A DNA stretch of 64,000 nucleotides from contig NZ_JAUSXY010000001.1 of NCBI RefSeq assembly GCF_030944625.1, forward strand, positions 1,488,001 through 1,552,000. Direction: 5' to 3'. Position 1 is the stretch's first letter. Each line of letters opens with the position of its first letter. Of the stretch, positions 55,536 through 63,991 are shown one piece after another. The position numbers were made by a program, and so were the translations under genes. The notes under the pieces are model-generated. The model was not told where the DNA came from. It saw only the letters and a list, made by a program, of their open reading frames with translations, and ran no database searches. The stretch is from Arthrobacter sp. SLBN-112 (GTDB taxonomy: Bacteria > Actinomycetota > Actinomycetes > Actinomycetales > Micrococcaceae).

Positions 55536-55563
55536 TATGGCACCGCGGAAGTAGTATGCAATT

Positions 55564-56376
55564 ATGACCGGATCAGGCGAAGCGAACGTGATTGGCAGCC
55601 CCATGGATAACCGCATGAACACTCCCCACCCTGCCGTCCGCGTCGCCGTCGTCACCGGGGCCGGGTCCGGCATCGGCCGGGAGGTCGCCCGGCAGATGCT
55701 GGCCGACGGCTACCGCGTGGCGCTTGCAGGCCGTCGCGAGGCGCAGTTGAAGGAGACGGCGGACGGCAGCCCGGACGCCCTGGTGGTGCCCTGCGACGTC
55801 ACCCGGCCCGACGACGTCGAGCGGCTTTTCGAGGCCGTCCGCCAAGAGTGGGGGCGCGTGGACGTCCTGTTCAACAACGCCGGGGTGTTCGGCCCGTCCG
55901 CCGGTGTGGACGAAATCAGCCTGGCTGACTGGAACGCCACGGTGGCCGTGAACCTGACCGGGTCAATGCTGTGCGCGGCCGCCGCGGTCCGGGCCATGAA
56001 GGCGCAGAAACCGCAAGGCGGCCGGATTATCAACAACGGATCGATCTCCGCCCACTCGCCGCGGCCGCGGACCGTGGCCTACACGGTCACCAAGCACGCG
56101 ATGACCGGGCTGACCAAAAGCATCGATCTGGACGGCCGCGACTACGGAATCACGTGCGGACAGATCGATATCGGCAACACGGCCACCGAGATCATGGACA
56201 CCATCGGCGTCGGTTCCGGGGCCCTGCAGGCGGACGGCAGCCGCAAGGTGGAACCGATGTTCCCGGTGGCGGACGCGGCACGCGCAGTACTGATGATGGC
56301 TAACATGCCTGCCTCGGCCAGCGTCGGCTCCGTGGTGGTCACCGCTGCCGGCATGCCCTTCATCGGCCGCGGGTAG
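55564..56376 (+). CDS. Short-chain dehydrogenase/reductase
   Basis: A 270-residue classical SDR. The NAD(P)-binding TGAGSGIG starts at about residue 31, NNAG follows, and the catalytic set is Ser (NNGSISAHS), Tyr and Lys (YTVTK). The sequence [23 protein letters not shown] is typical. The first 25 residues before the fold are not conserved, so a later start is possible. Substrate unknown; divergent from aceE with shared regulatory DNA. The 234 bases after it (56377-56610) show no convincing gene. Confidence 0.88.
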   Translation: MTGSGEANVIGSPMDNRMNTPHPAVRVAVVTGAGSGIGREVARQMLADGYRVALAGRREAQLKETADGSPDALVVPCDVTRPDDVERLFEAVRQEWGRVDVLFNNAGVFGPSAGVDEISLADWNATVAVNLTGSMLCAAAAVRAMKAQKPQGGRIINNGSISAHSPRPRTVAYTVTKHAMTGLTKSIDLDGRDYGITCGQIDIGNTATEIMDTIGVGSGALQADGSRKVEPMFPVADAARAVLMMANMPASASVGSVVVTAAGMPFIGRG

Positions 56377-56610
56377 GCACGCCGGACAGCCGTGCCGAGG
56401 CGGCCGTCCGTTCCGGGGCCCAGGATCGGCTCATGACTTGCGGGGATGTCGGTCCTGATTGCCGTAGCCGCGTTTGCTTTCGCCGTAATGGCGGCCCTGT
56501 CCACGAAACTGCAGAATTCGGTCCCGCACCCGGCCCGGATCTCCGCGGCGGAGTCCTCCGCTGAGCCCCGCGTCACCACCCGGGGCAGGCACGCGGGCAT
56601 TGAAGCAGGA

Positions 56611-56988
56611 CTAGAGGGGCAGCAGGGCCGATAAGTCAGCGCGCAGGCCCGAGGCTGCCACCTTGCCCGCAGCGACTGCGTCTGCCCACGCCAGCTGGCC
56701 GGTGACCATCGCCAGCCAGGTGGCGGCGTCGCACTCAATCACGTTCGGCGGGGTGCCGCGGGTATGCCGCGGGCCCTCCACGCACTGGGTGACGCCAAAC
56801 GGCGGCACGCGCACCTCCACGGAGTTTCCCGGCGCCCGGGCGGTGACTTCCTCCAGGGAATACCGCACGGCCGTGGCCAGGACGGTCCGCGGCAGGGGAG
56901 CGCCCGACGGCGAACCGGCGCCTTCCAGCCATGCCTTCACTGCTGCTTTGCCTTCGTGGACATCAATACGACGGCGGGCTGTGGCCAT
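56611..56988 (-). CDS. Sterol carrier family protein
   Basis: A 125-residue protein of the actinobacterial MDMPI/sterol-carrier-like family: RRRIDVHEGKAAVKAWL, VRYSLEEVTARAPGNSVEVRVPPFGVTQCVEGPRHTRGTPPNVIECDAATWLAMVTGQLAWADAVAAGKVAASGLRADLS. The VxVRVPPFGxxQC and GTPPNVxExD blocks define it. SCP2-type folds bind hydrophobic ligands; no function is known. It lies downstream of asparaginase on the same strand (39 bases) near purD/purC, a neighbourhood seen in relatives. Confidence 0.85.
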   Translation of the reverse strand: MATARRRIDVHEGKAAVKAWLEGAGSPSGAPLPRTVLATAVRYSLEEVTARAPGNSVEVRVPPFGVTQCVEGPRHTRGTPPNVIECDAATWLAMVTGQLAWADAVAAGKVAASGLRADLSALLPL

Positions 56989-57027
56989 GCTTTCATTCTT
57001 CCTTTGGCGTGGGTTGGGGTTTTGCCA

Positions 57028-58044
57028 CTAGTCCAGGAGCGCGGAAACCGCCGGACCCAGCCGGATCTTCCCTACCGGACGGCCGCCCCCAAGCACCGGT
57101 GCCACCACTTTTTCCAGGGCGCTGGCGACTCCGGGAATCTCCACGGCACCGGCGGCCGCGAGCAGGGTGAGGGCCACCAGCGAGGTTGCCCGGACGTTTC
57201 CATCAAGGATCTTGACGGCCACTGAGACGCCTTGGGGTGTGGCCATCGCCAGGACGCCTTCGGCACCGATTTTGGCGATGATTTCCAGCTCGTCCATCAC
57301 CAGGGTGTTGGCCTCTCCCCGGCCCTGCACCGCCCAGGGGTAGTCGAGCATTGACGTTGCAATCGTGGCGGCCCGGGCGCTGAAGCTGTGGTCGCCGGGA
57401 GCTTTGGCCAGCTGGGAGTAGGCGCGTGCCAGCCCTTTCAACGAAACCGCGGCTACCGGTGCCCCGCAGCCGTCGATGCCCAGGTGGGCGATCCGCTCGC
57501 CCGTGTATTCCTCGACGACGCTGCGGACGCGCTGCTGCAAGGGATGGTTGGGCTCCAGGTAGCTGTGCGTGTCCCAGCCGTTCTCGGTGCACGCCCAAAG
57601 GAAGGCAGCGTGCTTGCCGGAACAGTTGTACGCCAGCCGCGACTTACCCTTCTCTGAACGGACCAGCCAGTTCCGGGCCGTTTCGTCTTCCGGCCACGCT
57701 TCCGGGCACTGCAACTGGTCTTCACGCACGCCCGCCGCCTTGAGCATGCCCGCCACCACATCCATGTGGTCCAGCGAGCCGGTGTGGCTGCCGCACGCGA
57801 TGGCCACCTGGGCGCCCCGCAGCGGTACGCCTGACTGCATGGACGCCAGCGCCTGGAACGGCTTGAGGGTGGACCGGGCGTAGATGGGCGTGTGGATGTC
57901 GCCGAGCTCAGTGACAACCGAACCGTCGGCGGCAATGAGCACGGCGGATCCGATGTGCCGCGACTCCACGAAGCCGCTGCGTTCGATCACGGCCAGTTCG
58001 ACGGCGGAGTCAACGGTGAAGGTGGCATGCGGATTGTGCGGCAT
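57028..58044 (-). CDS. L-asparaginase II-type (Rhizobium etli type)
   Basis: A 338-residue amidohydrolase of the AnsA/REAV family, converting asparagine to aspartate and ammonia. Its fold belongs to the serine-beta-lactamase superfamily, not classical asparaginases. Markers: YARSTLKPFQALA (SxxK active site), ACGSHTGSLDHMDVVAGML, YNCSGKHAAFLWAC (zinc-region Cys), IDGCGAPVAAVSLKGLARAYS and VQGRGEANT. All are present. ATG 58044; sterol carrier gene follows on the same strand. Probably a housekeeping nitrogen enzyme. Confidence 0.92.
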   Translation of the reverse strand: MPHNPHATFTVDSAVELAVIERSGFVESRHIGSAVLIAADGSVVTELGDIHTPIYARSTLKPFQALASMQSGVPLRGAQVAIACGSHTGSLDHMDVVAGMLKAAGVREDQLQCPEAWPEDETARNWLVRSEKGKSRLAYNCSGKHAAFLWACTENGWDTHSYLEPNHPLQQRVRSVVEEYTGERIAHLGIDGCGAPVAAVSLKGLARAYSQLAKAPGDHSFSARAATIATSMLDYPWAVQGRGEANTLVMDELEIIAKIGAEGVLAMATPQGVSVAVKILDGNVRATSLVALTLLAAAGAVEIPGVASALEKVVAPVLGGGRPVGKIRLGPAVSALLD

Positions 58045-58128
58045 AGTGCCAGTCTATGGGCCAGCCCCCGGATGGCTGGCCACTGGCGGGCCTCCGGCCG
58101 GCACCCATGGGCGGAGCCGGCTGCCGCC

Positions 58129-59724
58129 CTACTGGACGGTCACCATCACGGACTGCCAGCCGGACGCACCGTCAGGGACGGGATCGGCGCGCTGGTCCGT
58201 CTGCACCTGCCCGGTGCCGTCGGTGGCCCGGACCTTGATGTAGTGCGGGCCAGGCGTGGCATCCCACTCGTAGGACCACTGCCGCCAGGTAACGGTGGAG
58301 GCTTCCGTGGAGAGGACCGTCTCTGTCCATTCCCCGTTGTCGATCTGGATTTCCACTTTAGTGATTCCCCGGGTCTGGGCCCAGGCCGTGCCGCCCACGG
58401 CAACCTTTCCGGCGGGAACCTTGGCGAAGGACTTGGGAACCTCCACGCGCGCCATCGTCTTGATTGGGCCGCGTTCGGACCAGCCCCGCTCAGTCCAGTA
58501 GGCCTTGCTGTCCGCGAACCGGGTGACCTCCAGGTCCACCACCCACTTGGTGGCGGAGACGAATCCGTAGAGCCCGGGGACCACCATCCGCACCGGGTAG
58601 CCGTGCTCCAACGGCAGCGGCTCGCCGTTCATGCCGATGGCCAGCATGGCATCCCGCCCGTCCTGCAGGACCTCCAGGGGAGTGGAGGCGCTGAACCCGT
58701 CGATGGACTTGGAGAGCACCATGTCCGCCCCGTCCTTGGGCTTGGCCCGGGCCAGGACGTCTCGGATGGGCATGCCCAGCCACTTGGCATTTCCGGCGAG
58801 GTTGCCGCCCACCGGGTTGGAGACGCAGGTAAGCGTGACGTGCGATTCGATCAGGCTGGCGTCCAGCAGGTCCTGGAACGTGAGGGTGACTTCCTGCTCC
58901 ACCAGACCGTGCACGCGCAGTTCCCAATCGTTGACGTTGATTTCCGGGACACTCAGCGCCGTGTCGATCCGGTAAAAATCGGCGTTGTCCGTCAGCCACG
59001 GCGTTACCCCCGGGACGGGCGACTGCACGCCGGCGGGAACAGCGGCTGCGGCCTTGGCAGGTGCGGGCAGCGTGAGCGCTTCGCGCGCCTTGGCGACGTT
59101 GTTGCGCGCCGCCCCCAGCAACCGGCCGCCCGTGGCGGCGATGCCGGCTGCCACGGCGGTGATCCCGGCCGCAGCGAAGAAACGACGACGGCTGGATCCT
59201 TCGTGCCCAAGCCGGGCATAGGCGTCGGCTGCCTGGTCCGCCGGCGCTTCCGGCCAGGGCTTGCTCTCCTTCAGCCGCCACAGGGGCGCCATGAGCAGGC
59301 GAAGGACCACCAGGCCCGCGACTGTTCCCAGCACGGACGGGATGGCGTCCACCCCGCTGACGCCCGCGCGGGTCACGACGCACGCAACTATCACGGCGCC
59401 CATGAACAGGACGCCGAGGACGCCCAGCACCCATTTCCGGTAGGCCACGATGCCCAGGACGCAGGCGAGCAGCGCGATGGTCACGCCCATGCCCACGAAC
59501 AGCGCCGCCTTGTCGTTCGTGCCGAACGTGGTGACTGCAAAGTCCTTCAGCCGGGGCGGAGTGAAGTCAATAAAGGTCGACCCCAGCGCGAACAGCGGGG
59601 TTGCCCTGGCGGTGAAGAATGCGCCGATCAGCTCCGCAACGGCAAGTACGACGGCGGCTGCCACCACACCTGCCAGCGCGGCCAGTGCGGAGGGTCCTGT
59701 CATGCGGTTCCGAAGCTTTGTCAT
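58129..59724 (-). CDS. Membrane-anchored sulfite-oxidase-like molybdoenzyme
   Basis: A 531-residue protein. The N-terminal part has four or five membrane helices (residues 8-150), then SSRRRFFAAAGITAVAAGIAATGG, a twin-arginine-like segment inside the chain, and finally the oxidoreductase domain outside. The Mo-binding cysteine lies in SHVTLTCVSNPVGGNLAG; GFSASTPLEVL, GEPLPLEHGYPVRMVVPGLYGFVSATKWV and the C-terminal dimerisation domain complete the SUOX/YedY fold. The natural substrate may be sulfite or methionine sulfoxide. Start is uncertain: ATG 59724, used here, or GTG 59781, neither with a clear ribosome site. Divergent from purD. Confidence 0.9.
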   Translation of the reverse strand: MTKLRNRMTGPSALAALAGVVAAAVVLAVAELIGAFFTARATPLFALGSTFIDFTPPRLKDFAVTTFGTNDKAALFVGMGVTIALLACVLGIVAYRKWVLGVLGVLFMGAVIVACVVTRAGVSGVDAIPSVLGTVAGLVVLRLLMAPLWRLKESKPWPEAPADQAADAYARLGHEGSSRRRFFAAAGITAVAAGIAATGGRLLGAARNNVAKAREALTLPAPAKAAAAVPAGVQSPVPGVTPWLTDNADFYRIDTALSVPEINVNDWELRVHGLVEQEVTLTFQDLLDASLIESHVTLTCVSNPVGGNLAGNAKWLGMPIRDVLARAKPKDGADMVLSKSIDGFSASTPLEVLQDGRDAMLAIGMNGEPLPLEHGYPVRMVVPGLYGFVSATKWVVDLEVTRFADSKAYWTERGWSERGPIKTMARVEVPKSFAKVPAGKVAVGGTAWAQTRGITKVEIQIDNGEWTETVLSTEASTVTWRQWSYEWDATPGPHYIKVRATDGTGQVQTDQRADPVPDGASGWQSVMVTVQ

Positions 59725-59823
59725 GGTGGTTGTTCGGAGCGGCGGGGAATCCGGATTGACGGGGCGGGCCGGGAAGGTCACAGCTTAGGAGCGGGAAGGG
59801 TGCACAAAGTACCCTTGGAGACT

Positions 59824-61140
59824 GTGAAGGTACTCGTCATTGGCCCCGGAGGCCGCGAACACGCCATTGTCCGCTCCCTGCTTGCCGACCCCAACGTGTC
59901 CGAAGTCCACGCGGCGCCCGGCAATGCCGGTATCAGCAAGCTGGTGCCCACCTACGACATCAACGGCAATGATCCCCAGGCTGTTGCCGAACTGGCTGCC
60001 CGGCTAACCGTTGACCTCGTGGTGGTGGGTCCCGAGGCTCCGCTGGCCGCCGGCGTGTCCGACGCCGTGCGGGCCGCCGGCATTCCCGTTTTCGGCCCCA
60101 GCAAGGCAGCAGCGCAACTTGAGGCGTCGAAAGCGTTCGCCAAGGAGGTCATGGCGGAGGCAGGCGTTCCCACGGCCATGGCCATGGTGGCCACCAACTC
60201 CGAGGAAGCTGGGTCCGCGCTGGACACCTTCGGGGCGCCCTACGTCGTAAAAGACGATGGCCTGGCGGCCGGAAAGGGCGTGGTGGTCACCAGCAACCGG
60301 GACGAAGCCCTCGCCCACGCCCAGTCCTGCTTCGACGCCGGCGGATCCGTGGTGATCGAGGAGTTCCTGGACGGACCGGAGGTTTCCCTCTTTGTCCTCT
60401 GCGACGGGCAGAACACGGTAGCCCTTTCACCTGCCCAGGATTTCAAGCGGATCTTCGACAACGACGACGGCCCCAACACAGGAGGCATGGGCGCCTACAC
60501 CCCGCTCGATTGGGCCCCCGAGGGCCTCGTGCAGGAAGTCCTTGACCGGGTGGCGCAGCCCACCGTGAACGAAATGGCGCGCCGCGGCACGCCGTTCGTG
60601 GGCGTGCTCTTCGTGGGGTTGGCGCTCACCTCCCGCGGAACCCGCGTTATCGAATTCAACGTCCGCTTCGGCGATCCCGAAACGCAGGCGGTCCTCGCCC
60701 GGCTCAAGACCCCCCTGGGTGCGCTGCTCATGGCCGCCGCCAAGGGCGAACTGGACAAGGCAGAGGAGCTGCGCTGGTCCAAGGACTCCGCCGTCGCCGT
60801 CGTCGTGGCCTCCGAAAACTACCCTGGCACTCCCCGCACCGGTGACCGCATCCGCGGGCTGAAGAAAGTGGACGCCCTCGAGGGTGTGCACGTCATCCAC
60901 GCCGGAACTGCTCTGGACGACGAGGGCAAGGTGGTCTCAGCCGGCGGCCGCGTCCTGGCCGTCGTCGCCCTCGGCAGCGACCTGGTGGAGGCTCGGGAAC
61001 GAGCGTACGACGGCGTCGAGCTGGTCCAGCTGGAAGGCTCCCAGTACCGCAGCGACATTGGCCGCAAGGCCGCCCGCGGGGAAATCAAAGTGCCGTACGG
61101 CGCCACCGGATCGCTGCCCGTAGTGAAAGCGAAGGCCTGA
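59824..61140 (+). CDS. purD: Phosphoribosylamine-glycine ligase
   Basis: A 438-residue ATP-grasp enzyme making glycinamide ribonucleotide, step two of purine synthesis. Seen: VLVIGPGGREHAIVRSL, VVGPEAPLAAGVSDAVRAAGI, PYVVKDDGLAAGKGVVV, MGAYTPLDWAPEGLV, FNVRFGDPETQAVL. GTG 59824 gives the family N-terminus, with GGAG close by; an in-frame GTG at 59800 has a better-spaced AGGAG and would add eight residues. One base separates it from purC. Divergent from the molybdoenzyme gene. Confidence 0.96.
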   Translation: MKVLVIGPGGREHAIVRSLLADPNVSEVHAAPGNAGISKLVPTYDINGNDPQAVAELAARLTVDLVVVGPEAPLAAGVSDAVRAAGIPVFGPSKAAAQLEASKAFAKEVMAEAGVPTAMAMVATNSEEAGSALDTFGAPYVVKDDGLAAGKGVVVTSNRDEALAHAQSCFDAGGSVVIEEFLDGPEVSLFVLCDGQNTVALSPAQDFKRIFDNDDGPNTGGMGAYTPLDWAPEGLVQEVLDRVAQPTVNEMARRGTPFVGVLFVGLALTSRGTRVIEFNVRFGDPETQAVLARLKTPLGALLMAAAKGELDKAEELRWSKDSAVAVVVASENYPGTPRTGDRIRGLKKVDALEGVHVIHAGTALDDEGKVVSAGGRVLAVVALGSDLVEARERAYDGVELVQLEGSQYRSDIGRKAARGEIKVPYGATGSLPVVKAKA

Positions 61141-61141
61141 C

Positions 61142-62080
61142 ATGAGTGGAACTTCAGAGAACCGCGGCTACGCCGCCGACACCCTGGACCTGCCGGGATG
61201 GGCGCACGTCTACTCCGGCAAGGTGCGAGACCTCTACGAACCGGCCGACGAATCGATTGTTCAGCGACTGGGCCAGGACTGCGTCCTGGTGGTGGCCAGC
61301 GACCGCATCAGCGCCTATGACCACGTGCTCTCCAGCGAGATCCCGGACAAGGGCCGCATCCTCACCCAGCTGAGCCTCTGGTGGTTCGACCAGTTGGGCG
61401 TTGAGCACCATGTGCTCGGGTCCACGGTGGACGATGGCGTGCCTGCCGCCGTGGAAGGCCGGGCCATGATCTGCAAGAAGCTGGACATGTTCCCGGTGGA
61501 GTGCATTGCCCGCGGCTACCTCACGGGTTCCGGGCTGCTGGAGTATAGGGCGTCCGGGACGGTGTGCGATATCCCGCTTCCGGAGGGGCTGGTGGATGGA
61601 TCCCGGCTGGAGCACGCCATCTTCACGCCGTCGGCCAAGGCACTGATCGGCGAGCACGACGAGAACATCACCTATGACGCCGTGGTGGCGCTGGTGGGGG
61701 ATGACATCGCTGCCCGCCTGAGCGAGCTGACCCTGAAGATCTACACGACGGCGGAGAAGGTGGCGCGGGAACGCGGCATCATCCTGGCGGACACCAAGGT
61801 GGAGTTCGGCTACGACGCCGTCTCCGGGTCCATCACCCTGGGCGACGAGGTGCTGACCCCTGATTCTTCCCGTTTCTGGGATGCGGCAACCTACAAGCCG
61901 GGCCAGGCCCAGCCTTCGTACGACAAGCAGTACGTGCGGGACTGGCTGACCTCTGCCGAGTCCGGTTGGGACAGGTCATCCGACACCCCGCCTCCGGCGC
62001 TGCCCGCTGACGTGGTGGAACGCACCCGCAGCCGGTACGTCGAAGCGTACGAGATGATCACCGGAAAGAAATTCTCCTGA
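61142..62080 (+). CDS. purC: Phosphoribosylaminoimidazole-succinocarboxamide (SAICAR) synthase
   Basis: A 312-residue enzyme joining CAIR with aspartate, step eight of purine synthesis (ATP to ADP). Seen: VYSGKVRDLYE, VVASDRISAYDHVL, FPVECIARGYLTGSGLLEY, ILADTKVEFGYD, DEVLTPDSSRFWDAATY. Length corresponds to the longer actinobacterial type. It follows purD by a single base, so one operon. Ends at a hairpin before the convergent HTH-TPR gene. Confidence 0.96.
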   Translation: MSGTSENRGYAADTLDLPGWAHVYSGKVRDLYEPADESIVQRLGQDCVLVVASDRISAYDHVLSSEIPDKGRILTQLSLWWFDQLGVEHHVLGSTVDDGVPAAVEGRAMICKKLDMFPVECIARGYLTGSGLLEYRASGTVCDIPLPEGLVDGSRLEHAIFTPSAKALIGEHDENITYDAVVALVGDDIAARLSELTLKIYTTAEKVARERGIILADTKVEFGYDAVSGSITLGDEVLTPDSSRFWDAATYKPGQAQPSYDKQYVRDWLTSAESGWDRSSDTPPPALPADVVERTRSRYVEAYEMITGKKFS

Positions 62081-62092
62081 CCCGAGGCTAAG

Positions 62093-62125
62093 CCAGGTGG
62101 ACCCGCCAAGGCGGGTTCCACCTGG
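62093..62125. terminator. Terminator hairpin after purC
   Basis: CCAGGTGG-ACCCGCC (62093-62107) pairs with GGCGGGTTCCACCTGG (62110-62125), with one bulged base and then TTTGG. Between convergent purC and the HTH-TPR gene. Confidence 0.75.
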
Positions 62126-62130
62126 TTTGG

Positions 62131-63396
62131 TCAGCTGGCTTTCGCCGCCGCTGCCGCGCGTTTCTGGGCCAGCTTGATTTCAAGGATCGCGTCCAAAGCC
62201 TGCTGGACCCGATCCTGGGCGCCTGCCGCGGCGAAGGCCTTCTGGGCTTCCTCCAGGTGCACCAGGGCTTCGTCGGTGTCACCGGCGGCCTTGAGTGACT
62301 TGCCCAGGAGGAGTGAGACCTCACCGGCTGTGTGCTTGGCGAGGCTTGCACGCTCGGCGTGGATTTCGCGGAGTTTCTCGACGGCGGCCACAATGTCCCC
62401 GGTCAGGTACAGCCAGCGGGCGCGGATGAACGCCACCTCCAGCTCGTCGGACTTGTTTCCACCCACGATCGACAATGCCAACTCGGCACGTTCGATCGCG
62501 GACAGGGTTTCCGGCTCGACGATTCCGGAGGACAGCCGCACCGCTGCTGATGCCTTGTTGAACCGGGCCCACAGCCCGATGTCATTGGCGGGGGAGAGCA
62601 GCCGGGCTGCCCGTTCGTGGTGCTTCACGCCCTCCGTGTAGTCGTGCCGCATGAAGGCGACGTTTCCCACCACCCAGGCCACCTCGCCGGCGAGCTGGCT
62701 CATCGAGAATTCGTCCACATGCTCGATCATGGCCTGGCAATACCCCCAGGCTTCATCAAGCCGTCCGCTTTCGGCCAGCGCACCGATCAGGGCGTGGTGG
62801 GCGTTGATGATCAGGGTTGATCCCTTGGGCAGCTGCCTGCACAGGTCCACCGCCTGGATTCCCTGGTCCACGGCGAGGCTCAGCTGGCCTTGCCCCTGGT
62901 AGATTCCAGCGAGCATCTGGTGTGCCCGGACGGCAAGCCCTGCCGATTCCCTGGCCATCGGATGCTCCAGCAGGTGCTGCATGATCTTTTGGGCTTCCCG
63001 CCAGTTGCCCTGCTTGATAAGGCACTCGGCCTGCATGTACGTCATGTTCCACCACGCACTGGTGTTCCGCCCCTCGAGGGCGATCTTCGCGGCCGTGGCC
63101 GCGTGGCTTGCCGCCAAGGGGTAATCGCGCAGGTCCCACGCCTGCCGGGCGTAGAGGCCGGCCAGTACGTATTCGGCGTCGCTGACGGAAATGGGTTGGC
63201 TCCAGGCCTCCAAGGCCTTCGGCGCCAGCTCCAGCCTGCGCGCCAGTTCCTCGATAACTTCCGCGGTCGGTTCGCGCCGGCCGGTTTCCAGCAGCGAAAT
63301 ATAGCTTGGTGAGTACAGGTCCTTGCCCAGTTCGGCCTGTGTCAGTCCGCGCTCAAGGCGCTCCGCGCGGAGCTTTTCTCCGAACCCGTTGCCCAC
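62131..63396 (-). CDS. XRE-family HTH regulator with TPR domain (RRNPP-like)
   Basis: A 421-residue cytoplasmic regulator. Residues 1-60 are an XRE helix-turn-helix (GEKLRAERLERGLTQAELGKDLYSPSYISLLETGRREPT). Residues about 60-420 form a superhelix of at least seven or eight TPR-like units, such as ARQAWDLRDYPLAASHAATAAKIAL, AECLIKQGNWREAQKIMQHLL, and KSLKAAGDTDEALVHLEEAQKAFAAAGAQ. The length equals NprR-type RRNPP sensors (about 420), and HTH plus TPR is their exact architecture. GTG 63396 is chosen because AAAAGGAGG lies six bases upstream. Divergent from a secreted repeat-peptide gene 129 bases away. Peptide binding is inference; a plain TPR regulator remains possible. Confidence 0.88.
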   Translation of the reverse strand: MGNGFGEKLRAERLERGLTQAELGKDLYSPSYISLLETGRREPTAEVIEELARRLELAPKALEAWSQPISVSDAEYVLAGLYARQAWDLRDYPLAASHAATAAKIALEGRNTSAWWNMTYMQAECLIKQGNWREAQKIMQHLLEHPMARESAGLAVRAHQMLAGIYQGQGQLSLAVDQGIQAVDLCRQLPKGSTLIINAHHALIGALAESGRLDEAWGYCQAMIEHVDEFSMSQLAGEVAWVVGNVAFMRHDYTEGVKHHERAARLLSPANDIGLWARFNKASAAVRLSSGIVEPETLSAIERAELALSIVGGNKSDELEVAFIRARWLYLTGDIVAAVEKLREIHAERASLAKHTAGEVSLLLGKSLKAAGDTDEALVHLEEAQKAFAAAGAQDRVQQALDAILEIKLAQKRAAAAAKAS

Positions 63397-63434
63397 GCGT
63401 ATCCTCCTTTTGGACAAGTGGGGCTGCTGGATGC

Positions 63435-63474
63435 TTGACAGCCCCTGTGGAAAATATTTTACAATGTGTGTCAA
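63435..63474 (+). promoter_or_regulatory. Promoter of the peptide gene with flanking inverted repeat
   Basis: TTGACA (63435-63440) and TACAAT (63460-63465) with a 19-base spacer form a promoter toward the peptide gene. TGTCAA (63469-63474) is the inverted copy of TTGACA, and AAAATATTTT (63451-63460) is a perfect palindrome between them. Good candidate operator for the divergent HTH-TPR protein. Confidence 0.6.
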
Positions 63475-63525
63475 CAAGGACAGTGCTGGCTTTGTAACGA
63501 ATCCGACTCGTATTGAGGAACTTAT

Positions 63526-63756
63526 ATGTTCAAGAAGATCGCAACCGCGGCCGTCCTGGCCGGGGCCCTGGCTTTTTCCGCGGCAGCTCCGGCTGTCCTG
63601 GCCTCAGGCTCCGTCGCCGATAATTCGAGTGTGTCGGTAGCAGTAGGCAACTGGCCTGACCCCGCCTCCGCAAAGGTGAAGAAGGACAAGAGCACCAGCA
63701 CGACTACTACTACTACTGTCACCACGTACGTGGGCAACTGGCCTGATCCTGCATAA
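63526..63756 (+). CDS. Exported peptide precursor with duplicated VGNWPDPA
   Basis: A 76-residue preprotein. Residues 1-26 are a signal peptide (MFKK, hydrophobic ATAAVLAGALAFSAAAP, cleavage after VLA26). The mature part holds VGNWPDPA at residues 40-47 and again at 69-76, the second copy being the C-terminus. Between them lies a lysine/serine/threonine spacer (KVKKDKSTST and six threonines). GAGGAA is five bases upstream of ATG 63526. The two copies use different codons at four of eight positions, so the amino acids are selected. Layout matches a pheromone precursor (Phr, PapR, NprX). Other options: a surface or adhesive peptide. A terminator follows. Confidence 0.82.
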   Translation: MFKKIATAAVLAGALAFSAAAPAVLASGSVADNSSVSVAVGNWPDPASAKVKKDKSTSTTTTTTVTTYVGNWPDPA

Positions 63757-63781
63757 ACAGCTTCCTCACCAGGAGGCGAGG

Positions 63782-63811
63782 ATGGCCCCGGAGCAGTTGC
63801 TCCGGGGCCAT
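63782..63811 (+). terminator. Intrinsic terminator after the peptide gene
   Basis: ATGGCCCCGGAGCA (63782-63795) pairs perfectly with 63798-63811, followed by TCCTTTTAA. A strong terminator, so the peptide is a single-gene transcript. Confidence 0.88.
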
Positions 63812-63879
63812 TCCTTTTAAGGAACGGTACCTTTCTGGTGGCGGTTTCCGGTGGGGGCCGTAACCAAATAGAGATACGG

Positions 63880-63908
63880 AAAGAGGGCCTCCAATGGAGA
63901 CCCTCTTT
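63880..63908. terminator. Terminator for tRNA-Pro (and opposite strand)
   Basis: AAAGAGGG (63880-63887) with CCCTCTTT (63901-63908), inner CTCC/GGAG. It lies just beyond the tRNA 3' end on the minus strand; T runs on both sides suggest bidirectional action. Confidence 0.7.
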
Positions 63909-63914
63909 TCGTTA

Positions 63915-63991
<77 letters not shown>

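Noticed and set aside
56377..56634. A short plus-strand frame after the SDR gene (hydrophobic start, 62 codons)
   Set aside because: No ribosome site, the hydrophobic part is short, and the rest is low-complexity; it also overlaps the sterol-carrier gene end. I see nothing firm in 56377-56610.
57892..61140. A very long plus-strand open frame running into purD
   Set aside because: Its first 1.9 kb is the antisense of the molybdoenzyme and asparaginase genes and shows no family features; only the purD part is real.
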